NCBI GenBank assembly: GCA_012845835.1
Contig: JABAKD010000016.1
Coordinates: 22,001,182-22,065,181, forward strand
Direction: 5' to 3'
DNA length: 64,000 bases
From: Undaria pinnatifida
Taxonomy: Eukaryota; Sar; Phaeophyceae; Laminariales; Alariaceae
This document shows, one piece after another, positions 56,300-64,000 of this stretch (the first letter of the stretch is position 1; every line of letters begins with the position of its first letter). The translations under genes were made by a program, and so were the position numbers. The notes beneath the pieces are model-generated. The model saw only the letters and a list, made by a program, of their open reading frames with translations, searched no databases and was not told where the DNA came from.

Positions 56300-56660
56300 A
56301 GACTGGCCTGTTTTGGCTGAGCGATAGCTTCAGTGGTAGCCTTACGACATGACGACATACCCTTGGTAGTTAGGAGTCAATTCGAGTTGTCTGCCGCGAA
56401 CGCAGCGCGGTGTCGCACATAACGGGCTTTTTTGCGACACCGTGTCCGAAACAGCTTACTTGCGACACGGTCTCAACATTTTTCATTTGCCCCAAATACC
56501 ACATACCTCCTCGAGTACTGGCCCGTTTTGGCTGCGCGATAGCTACAATCCTAGCCCTACGCCATGCCAACACACTCTTGGTAGTTAGGAGTCAATCTGG
56601 GGTGTCTGCCGCCAACGCACTGTGGTGTCGCAAAAAACTTTTTGCGACACCGGTGTCGCA
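56300..56660 (+). repeat. Two-unit direct repeat (about 215 bp) rich in GTGTCGCA
   Basis: Units begin GGCC.GTTTTGGCTG at about 56,306 and 56,520 and share TTGGTAGTTAGGAGTCAAT and GTGTCTGCCGC.AACGCA. Both end in repeated GTGTCGCA/TTGCGACAC words. The segment has no clear counterpart in the left arm. Confidence 0.7.
56625..56650. repeat. Perfect 26-bp hairpin
   Basis: GTGTCGCAAAAA, a 2-base centre AC, then TTTTTGCGACAC. It is followed by a further GGTGTCGCAAA word at 56,652. Confidence 0.85.
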
Positions 56661-57295
56661 AATAGCATTACCCACAAAAAATGTATTGGTCAACCCTTAT
56701 GAGAGATTAGGTAACACCATGGGAGTACGGCCGACTATTTCTTTTTTTAGCATTTTTTTTTTTCGAAACTCACTACGTAATGGGTGATGACAGGTGATAC
56801 TGGCAATCCGACGAACTTTGCAGACGTGCATGTACGCGTAACGGCTACCGGGATGGTTGTAATTCTTAGATTTTATTTCGTGATTCTTCGCAAACCCACT
56901 TCATGCCGAGTATGCCGGCACGCACACCTACGACCTAGGCACCTGTCACTCATCGATAAACACGCCTAAGCCACGTCAGCCGTTTGCCCACGATATTCTT
57001 CTGCCCCCTCCCTATCACACCATCGCAGCACGTTCCCCCCCGAGCTCCTTCAATAAAATATACTAGAGCGATCCTGGTCGCAGTGTCAAGGAATACTAAG
57101 GGAGCAGCAGCAACAGAGGCGCAAGTCATCGAGACCACAGGTCGGCAAACCTACCTATAGACTATGTATGGTAATTGAGAGCGAGTTGTCGATTTCGTTA
57201 ACCTATCCTGACGGGGGGGTGATGATTATTTTATTTTTTTTCAAATTGGTCATTTTACTACTACAACAGCAGTAGTGGCTGGCCGCATTACACTA

Positions 57296-57892
57296 CTACA
57301 GCAGTAGTAGTGGCTGGGCGCTTTCGCTGGTTCGGGTAGGTATCCGATCGTGAGCCAAACTGGCGACGCAATGAGTGTTATGCCAAGCGCAAGCAAGCGA
57401 GAAGGGTTCTACACACTGCCCGAAACGACATTCACACCACCCATTATTCTTCGTCGAACCCTGAAGACGGCAAGTGTGCCCGCAGCGCATGTTACTTACG
57501 CCATGCATAACATACTTCTGTGTTGTTTCGATTTTGAAGCACGTTGTTTTGCCTTGTTCTGACTCACGGCGCTTCTCAACGAAGTAAAGGCTATAGTCTA
57601 TGAAATATACATATTCCCGAATATCATGCGTTATCTTCGTCTTACTCTCACCCTCCTTTCCAATAGCAACACAGAAACTGGGCAACATAGGTGGACCTCT
57701 CACCCCTTCCCCACTGAGGATCGTGTCTTGGTTTTTATCGTGGCCTGAAACATTTGCATTTTCTTGCCTCCTCGACTCGCGTCGAGAATAACTGCACCTA
57801 TTATCCACGCAACTAGGCGCTTTTTGCACTTCATCTGTTGAAAGCCAAAGTAAAACGTCACCACAGTAGTGGTATTCGAGCTCAACGACCAA
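57296..57892 (-). CDS. Unrecognised ORF, right-arm copy
   Basis: 198 residues, one of the longer ORFs here. Residues about 96-165 align with the left-arm ORF at 2,434-2,790. The N-terminal third overlaps the body of SINE S1 and may be read-through of a repeat. It contains RCGHTCRL and WCECRFGQC and shows no signal peptide. I see no catalytic motif. It could be a short secreted-type or zinc-binding fragment, or simply non-coding repeat sequence. Confidence 0.2.
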   Translation of the reverse strand: MVVELEYHYCGDVLLWLSTDEVQKAPSCVDNRCSYSRRESRRQENANVSGHDKNQDTILSGEGVRGPPMLPSFCVAIGKEGESKTKITHDIREYVYFIDYSLYFVEKRRESEQGKTTCFKIETTQKYVMHGVSNMRCGHTCRLQGSTKNNGWCECRFGQCVEPFSLACAWHNTHCVASLAHDRIPTRTSESAQPLLLL

Positions 57893-57984
57893 CGCTGGTA
57901 GTATTCGGAGATAACAACAACAAAAAATACCAACGTGGCGGCCGGCTTCTACATCTGTTTCCCGTATTTCGTCGTTCCATTTTT

Positions 57985-58299
57985 AATCTTGCTCTATACT
58001 CTAGCCCTCCTTCCCAGTAGTAACTCAGATTTGGGGTTACATTGACCCTATTCTTCCCCTCTACGGCACGTGCCCTCATCGTTATCGCGAGAATAATCCA
58101 GATTAGTTCTTCCCTCGTCGACTCGCGTTGGATTGTACCTCCCCACGATGATAGGCGCTCTGAAAGGTTGACCCTTTGTGCATGCGTTTTTGCAAACAAC
58201 GTCAAATCCCATCATGGTGGGAATCGACATGAGGGACCAACACCATTTTAATAGTACTAAATGTATCCGAGAATAAACACTAGACCATCGGGGCCACCG
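57985..58299 (-). repeat. tRNA-derived SINE-like repeat S1, copy 3
   Basis: Reverse-strand copy, the arm partner of 1,985-2,425. It keeps the CGATGGTCTAG A-box region near 58,280-58,290, the GTCGATTCCC B-box region near 58,222, and a tail ATCTGAGTTACTACTGGG near 58,014-58,031 that matches copy 2. It is therefore a better preserved tail than copy 1. Confidence 0.65.
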
Positions 58300-59793
58300 T
58301 GTGTATAATGGTTCAACTTCACATTACAAACGGTGTGTTCAAGTCGTATCCGTTCCCTGGCGTTTGCCTAGGCGAAGCAATGAATGGTTCATTGTTGCCC
58401 CTGTTGATAGTCCCCTCCGGCTGACGTGTAACATTCATGTCGTATCACCAGCAGACTCTTCCAATATGTGTTCTCATTCATTCAGTGTTCAGACAAATCT
58501 AGTGGAGCTATGTCACTCTGTAGTCTAGTGATGTACACTTTGAATCCGAACCTGGATATTCCAATGACCCACCGTCCTCTAGAGCTTTCACGTTGTCGGT
58601 ATTGTTCGTTTCCGCGTGCATCAATAATAACAGGTGTGCAACAATTTTGGCCGAGTTCGATCGCCGGGAAACCTCTCTATCTGACCGGCATCAAGTCCTA
58701 GGAGAACGTCAAGCAAAACGCAAGGTGGGACTAGAGAACAAGTTGATTCCCTGGCGAACGCAATAAGACTAAATCTTGGTGGCTATCGGTCTAGTTGGTG
58801 TTGATATTTTTTCATTTCGAGTGTCCTCGTAGACAATGTTCAAGTCACTCGCACGGGCGACTCTCTACCTCATTGGAGTAATTAGTTTTTTCAGCGGTTT
58901 TCTTGGGCCATGGTAGCTTGGTTAGGCCATAGCCTTTTAGCAACGCCGGAGGTTCTTAAACGCACGTAGAGATAGGCACGCCGCAGGCGACAAAATGTGA
59001 GATAGGCAAATAGATAGGCATATGCCCGAGGTGTCCGAATGCGCTGAAACGTGCCTATCGACTTAATGAGGCATTCTCCTGAATAGTGGGCCTGATACGT
59101 GCTTGGATACTTCTTAAAGGCCAAAGGCAAGTCCCATAACAAAGTAAATGTACTTTTGCCCCAAGGGGGGAAATGGCCGCCCCAAAGCCGGAAACCTGCC
59201 GAGCGTCCCCACCGCAATACCGGAACGAGGCTGATTTGACCAATCGGCGTCGCGGATCGGGGTCAAAACCTATGTGCATTCTGCTGTACCGCACAGCGGC
59301 GCGGAATGGTGGCGGTATACCAATTCCTGTCGTCTGCCCTGTAAGATATATATTTCAAATTGGAAAATACCACGGCCTTGGTCGCGATCATCACTAAGGC
59401 GATGAAAATCGACTAGAGTATACGGTTTAGAAGCTGAATCACATCTCTTTTAAAAACAATTATGTCATATATGGGTGGTCACCAGAACAACAGTCCAACA
59501 TCTCTGGCAACAAAGGACTAGAATGATACAATAAATAGACAGTAATAGGACAATGATCTAGGAAATAAAATAGCGATACATGGGGCGCACCGCGGGCGGG
59601 CACCGAACCAACAGCGTGGGCTGTGGCTACCCCACGCTGTCAGCAAAAAATGGGCTGAATCGGCCGTTGTCCGCCGGATTACGAGTGTGTTGAAGAACTC
59701 CAGACGTTTACAGAGCCGCACAAACAAAAAAAAGCAAAAGCGAGTGCTTTTGACGTGGGGCCTCTAATTATGTGCGATGAATCCTGAATTCCG

Positions 59794-59930
59794 CGGACAA
59801 ACAGTTTGTCCGTGAGTCTTGTATTCCGCTCCGGTTTTCTTCCCTGATATCCGCGGACAAACAGTTTGTCCGTGTGTTTGTATTCCGCTCCGGTTTTCTT
59901 CCCTGATATCCGCGGACGAACAGTTTGTTG
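59794..59930 (-). repeat. Hairpin minisatellite, 59-60 bp period
   Basis: Units start at the palindrome CGGACAAACAGTTTGTCCG (59,794-59,812 and 59,854-59,872) and a third, changed copy at 59,913. Each is followed by TATTCCGCTCCGGTTTTCTT. The left arm has only one degraded unit (about 478-500), so the array grew in the right arm. Confidence 0.8.
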
Positions 59931-61089
59931 TAAAACACCACTCGAGATAGAAATATTTGTCACCCCTCCGCGATCGCAAGCGATCGCGCCGCCGGTGGGC
60001 GCCACACCACCAGCGTGGGCTGTGCCCACCCCACAGTGCTAGCGAAAAAAATTACTGAATCGGCGGCTGTATGGCCAGTAACGACGCTGTTAAAGACTCG
60101 AGACACTTTTGCGAGCCGTAAAAACAGCAACAGCAGTAGTGTTTTTTATGTTGTCGTGCGTCTACTAAAAAGTATGTACAAGGGCTCTGCATGGGCGCCG
60201 GCATTCAACGGCGCCCATGCTTCGGGTTGGGCACGGCACAGCACTTCCGACAAAGTTAATGTGTATCTGTCCGATTTTACATTCATGGAACTTTACAATG
60301 CAGTAATGCCAAGAGTTTGGTACGAACATGATATTATGAAGTGCATTATTTGACAAGAGAAAAACGCCATAAACACAAAAGAACGCAAGGATATATGCGA
60401 AACACACCGCGCGCTGTTGTTAAATGCGCCGTCAAGTAAAAGTTGACGTATGTCAAACAAAAACACCGAAAGGAGCATTGAGAACCTGCTTCGTCTCTAT
60501 TTTTAGGCGAACCGGACAAAAAAGAGTACTCGGCATCAATGAAGAGACTGCACTGCTGTCCCCGTGGCAATGAATGGAGGTTTGGAGTCGACAGGATGCA
60601 AAGCCGGTTTGCATCAGGCGTCGACATGGGGGCATGTCAGCCGGCGAGGTCAAGGTTGTCGCATCGATTGATGTGCGTGGTCACGGGCAAGAAGGAAATC
60701 TAATAAGAGAGAAGTCATTCTCTCGTTGCGGCCGTGTTGTCTAAGATAGATGCGTGGTGGCTTTACGGGACGTTGGCGTAGCGCTTCTTCTCTGTTTCTA
60801 CTCGGGAAAGCGCAATAATATGTGAATCTGCTGTCTTTGCTTCGCGGGTGCTTTCACGTTGTCGAAATCGGACGTGTCGCCTCGAAAATATTGCTTGGAG
60901 TGTCAGACCTCTACCATGACGACTACTGACAGCAGTGCCGTGTGTGGTTTCTACTTAAGAGACTAAAATATCACCACTGGTGGTAGTAGTTTTTCGTTTA
61001 GACTATGCGCATAGCGGAAAGGTCGATCCTCAGTATTTTACATTTCCGACTAATGAAAGTGCAACTTCGGAAAAACAAACAGGCGCTCT

Positions 61090-61263
61090 AGACTATATAG
61101 CTACATGCACTGTAGTTGCAAGGGGAGTCGCCGACCTATATCCTTAATGAGGACACACAACCCGTAATACGCGCGATCAGAATATCACACACAGCTTGCA
61201 AAGATGAGTTTCGACAAAATATTCGATCTCACAGCTAGCTGGAAAGTGCATTTTTTATAATAT
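61090..61263 (+). mobile_element. R1 element, truncated copy
   Basis: Starts near the CACTGTAGTTGCAAGGGG segment and ends CATTTTTTATAATATA. The start is lost while the AT-rich end is kept. Confidence 0.6.
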
Positions 61264-61394
61264 AGTATTTTTTTCAGGCTGTGCTACTAGTCTACGTAAC
61301 TGCACCTGAAAAAAAAAACCAACCAATAATAGAAGAATGAACACATGACACACGGATAAAAGAATCTCGGGGAAAGATAGGGGTGATGTGTGTG

Positions 61395-61782
61395 GCAGCC
61401 ATAGCATACCTTTGCAACATTTGTTTTGCTTCATCCCATTTATTATACTCCCACCACTCTCGAGCTCCCTCCTAGTAGTAACTCAGATCCGGGGTCGCTC
61501 AGCGTGGCCTCCTCCTGTCTCCCCACTTCGGCGCGTGTCTTCTTTTTCCTTGTATTTATCGCGACAGGACTGCATCATTTTCTTTCCTCGTTGATTCACG
61601 TCGATTTGTACCTACTGCCGACGCTGCTAGTTTAGGCGCTCTCGGCAGTTGATACCCTTTGTTTTTGAATATTTTCAAGTAATAATGTCAAATCTCAATC
61701 ATCATGGTGGGAATCGAACTCAAAAACAAACAAACGTTTGTAGCATTTGAGGGTAAAACCACTAGACCACCGGGGCGACCGT
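61395..61782 (-). repeat. tRNA-derived SINE-like repeat S1, copy 4
   Basis: Best promoter of the family: perfect A box TGGTCTAGTGG (complement of 61,759-61,769) and perfect B box GTTCGATTC (complement of 61,711-61,719), spaced 40 bp apart. The tail ATCTGAGTTACTACTAGG lies near 61,476-61,493. No paired tRNA acceptor or anticodon stem could be drawn, so this is a tRNA-derived repeat and not a tRNA gene. Confidence 0.75.
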
Positions 61783-61847
61783 CTGATTATTAAATAAAAC
61801 GACACGAGATATTTGCATAGATATTACATTTTGCCTGAAAGTATTAA

Positions 61848-62150
61848 AATGAAATACACTCACTCCAGCTGTGAGATAAAAGATTTTGGCGAAACTCATA
61901 TTTTCAAGCTGTGTATGATACTCCGATCGCGCTTATTACGGGTTGTGTGTCCTCATTAAGGATATAGTTCGTCGGCTCCTCTTGCAACCACTGTGCAGAT
62001 ATCAGTGTCAACAGGGTGATGTTAGTCAGTCTGTGCGCGGAAACTGTAAAACCCGTTTCTGAGGGGGCAGACAAAATCTGACAGCTGTGGTAGGAAATGC
62101 GTCGGTCTATCAAGTGGATCCTGTAAGTCGAAAAACCGGTGAGGGGAGGG
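61848..62150 (-). mobile_element. R1 element, full-length copy
   Basis: A full-length reverse copy ending (in R1 sense) at the AT-rich side near 61,848 and starting at ACCGGTGAGGGG near 62,138-62,149. It lies just outside the right arm. Confidence 0.65.
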
Positions 62151-62369
62151 CGAAATATTTAGGGACGTGGGGGCCTGGGTTTGACCAAGGGGGAGCTGGG
62201 GGGGGGGGGGCAGAGGGCCGGGGCAGGCGGAGCAGCTCAATCTGTGCGTGCAAATATCAAATCCTTAAAGGGGATGAACGTAACTGTTTTGGAAATAATA
62301 CACCAATTTATGATGTATACACTGCAAGTCGTACAACCCATACAGAGAGGGCAGAGTGTTCGACGGGGT

Positions 62370-62930
62370 GGGAGGCGGGGGGCGGGGGGGTGGGGGGGGG
62401 GGGGTTGAAAGGGATTTTACACTACATCTTTACGTCGCGTAGGCGCAGGGGTTCGCTATAAGGGTTGCACTACGTCTAAGCGATGGTGCGGGTGGTGGGG
62501 AAGGACGGGGGCGTTGGGGGGGGTTGGATCTCATTGCCGCAGCGGCATGGATGGCTCTGGAAATATAATGATGTGATATCAAGTGCGTGGAAGTGGTTAT
62601 TGCTCTTGCAGATTTTGATGTCAGGTGGGGCGTTTGAGGAAGAGGAAGCGGTATAAGAAAAAAAAGGGGAGAGGGGGGGGGGGAGGGTGTTCAGCGGGTC
62701 GGGAAAGGGGGGTCGGTGGAGAGCGGGAAGGATAATCAAAAGGCTTAGGTTATATATGATGAAAAAAAACTCAAGCTGTTAGATCGAAGATTAGGTCGAA
62801 ACTCATCTTTGCAAGCTTGTGTGTGATGCTCCGACCGCGCGTATTACGCATGTGTGTAGGGGCTTGCTATATGTGTGGTGCTAGATCTAGGTTATCGTGC
62901 GGGTGGTTGGGATGGAGAGGGCGTTGGAGG
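62370..62930 (-). repeat. R4 unit in reverse orientation with poly-G tracts
   Basis: On the minus strand this matches the R4 landmarks (CATCGCCTAGA, CCAGAG-type and CCACGCACTTGATATCA). G-runs at 62,378-62,404 mirror the C-runs of forward units. Confidence 0.65.
62760..62850 (-). mobile_element. R1 element, short copy
   Basis: Reverse short copy joined to an R4 unit (62,850-62,930), the same R4-R1 arrangement seen at 35,028 and 40,106 but on the other strand. Confidence 0.5.
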
Positions 62931-63087
62931 ACGGGGGGAGCACAGCTACATCATGGATATATAGAAAAAAAATGACGTGATATCAAATGCGTATAATTCG
63001 TATGATAATACGACGATTGACGCCGCGTTACCTAGAAGAGAGCTGTTGCCTGTATGGTGCAGTGGTGTCAGTCGACATTGTTTACAT

Positions 63088-63172
63088 ATGGAGGCTGTTC
63101 CGTGACCACGGACTTGATTGTGCTAGTTGATGTGAGAACAACAAAACAACAACAACAACAACCACCACAACC

Positions 63173-63217
<45 letters not shown>

Positions 63218-63220
63218 TTA
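63088..63220 (+). repeat. Retroposon-like tail with long (AAC)n, copy 3
   Basis: CCGTGACCACGGACTTGATT, TGCTAGTTGATGTGAG, then an imperfect AAC/CAA array to about 63,217. The CCGTG..CACGG piece can form a short hairpin. Confidence 0.65.
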
Positions 63221-63359
63221 TTATTTGTTTTTCTTTGTTGAATTATAATGTCTTTCTCTTTCCCTTCTATATTTTTGAGGTTCTCGCTCGTTGCAATGCG
63301 TTGATGGCGCGTGTTTGCCGCAAAGGCAATATGTACGATCAGTGTACATACATAATGCA

Positions 63360-63770
63360 GTATCCGGTACTCGCTATTGCATAACCATCGAAATTCGCCA
63401 GAGTAATAAACACTTCCACGCCCTGGATATCGCCTCGTTTTCGTCTCAAAGCCGTCCATGTCGCTACTGCAACACCCACCCACCCCCGCCCCCAACGCCC
63501 CCTCCTTCCCCACTACCCGCACCATCGCCTAGACCCAGCACCGCGCGTATAGCAAGCCTCTACATATATGGGACCTAAAGCCCTGCCCCCACGCTCCCGG
63601 CCCCCCCCCGCCACACCCCCCCCCCCCCCCCTTCTCCACAGGAAATATTTATAGTTTCCACGCACAAACTGACCTGCCCCACCCGTCCCCTCCCCCGCTT
63701 CCCCCCTCCCGCCCCCCTTTTTTTGATCAAAATCAGGCCCTCACGTCTATAAAAACTTCGCCCTCCCCTC
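63360..63770 (+). repeat. R4 unit with poly-C tract leading into R1
   Basis: Contains ATCGAAATTCGCCAGAGTAA, AAACACTTCCACGC and CACCATCGCCTAGACCCAGC, then C16 at 63,616-63,631 and the R1 copy at 63,772. Confidence 0.7.
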
Positions 63771-63771
63771 A

Positions 63772-64000
63772 CCGGATATTCGACTTACAGGATTCACTTG
63801 ATAAACTGATGCATTTCCTTCCACAGCTGTCAGATTTTGTCCCACTCAGAAACGGGTTTTATAGTTTCCGCGCACAGACTGCCTAACATCACCATGTTGA
63901 CCCTGATAGCTACACTGTAGTTGTAAGGGGAGTCGCCGACCTATGTCCTTAATGAGGACACACAACCCGCAATACGAGCGATCGGAGTATCACACACAGC
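63772..64000 (+). mobile_element. R1 element, cut by the window end
   Basis: Starts CACCGGATATTCGACTTA and runs past the last base at GGAGTATCACACACAGC. The AT-rich end is outside the window. Confidence 0.65.

Larger units (their letters stand above)
42236..61830. repeat. Right arm of the giant inverted duplication
   Basis: Reverse complement partner of the left arm. Reading inward from 61,830 the order is A (matches 11,200-12,390), B (matches 230-5,390), D (matches 12,390-14,890), E and S. The junction that joins B directly to D lies near 54,290; the A-B junction lies near 60,155. Compared with the left arm it lacks block C, has gained a copia element (44,169-51,217) and an R1 copy (51,632-51,785), and carries an expanded hairpin minisatellite at 59,794-59,930. 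The end at about 42,236 abuts two R1 copies. Confidence 0.85.

Noticed and set aside
1..64000. Assembly artefact (mirror copy) as the cause of the inverted arms
   Set aside because: The arms differ by many substitutions, private transposon insertions and different block content, which a duplicated read or haplotype fold would not give.

Overview
This 64 kb window looks like nuclear DNA from a repeat-rich eukaryote. The evidence is a Ty1/copia LTR retrotransposon, RNA polymerase III (A-box/B-box) SINE-like repeats, DNA transposons with clean target-site duplications, spliceosomal-type splice sites (GTGAGT and GTATGT donors, TTTGCAG acceptor), long homopolymer and triplet microsatellites, and no operons or Shine-Dalgarno sites. 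An alga or other protist is plausible, but nothing here fixes the lineage. I see no intact conserved single-copy gene. Most coding signal is decayed transposon protein or short exon-like pieces.

The dominant structure is a very large, diverged inverted duplication. The left arm (about 1-18,728) is matched in reverse complement by the right arm (about 42,236-61,830), around a 23.5 kb unique spacer. Reading inward, the left arm is A(1-230), B(230-5,390), C(5,390-11,200), A'(11,200-12,390), D(12,390-14,890), E(14,890-18,320), S(18,320-18,728). The right arm, reverse-complemented, is A(60,160-61,830), B(54,295-60,150), D(51,790-54,290), E(42,660-51,630), S(42,236-42,660). Block C and a second A copy are missing from the right arm. 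The right arm instead carries a 7 kb copia element inside E. The arms differ by substitutions and insertions throughout, so this is not a trivial assembly mirror.

Block B holds a tRNA-derived SINE and an inserted copy of a short repeat (R1). Block C holds three exon-like segments of an unrecognised Cys-rich gene and a 1.14 kb Mutator-like non-autonomous transposon with a 9-bp target duplication. Block D holds a decayed multi-exon gene whose two copies carry different stop codons. Block E is made of a repeat (R2) that contains a conserved small ORF and, in the left arm, a 1.3 kb palindrome.

The spacer (18.7-42.2 kb) contains a cluster of about a dozen near-identical 18-bp palindromes (19.97-23.92 kb), several coding-type and non-coding minisatellites (21.0, 25.1, 25.7 and 31.4 kb), a decayed minus-strand protein (26.4-27.3 kb), a TA-flanked DNA transposon relic with perfect 25-bp inverted ends (27.66-28.53 kb), a Pol III-like unit between two ACCGTCAAA arrays (30.2-30.9 kb), and, from 33 to 42 kb, a mosaic of dispersed repeats (R3, R4 with poly-C tracts, R1). 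The last 3 kb of the window returns to the R1/R4 mosaic in both orientations.

Repeat names (R1-R4, S1, S2) are labels invented here. All homology between copies was judged by eye; percentages are rough.
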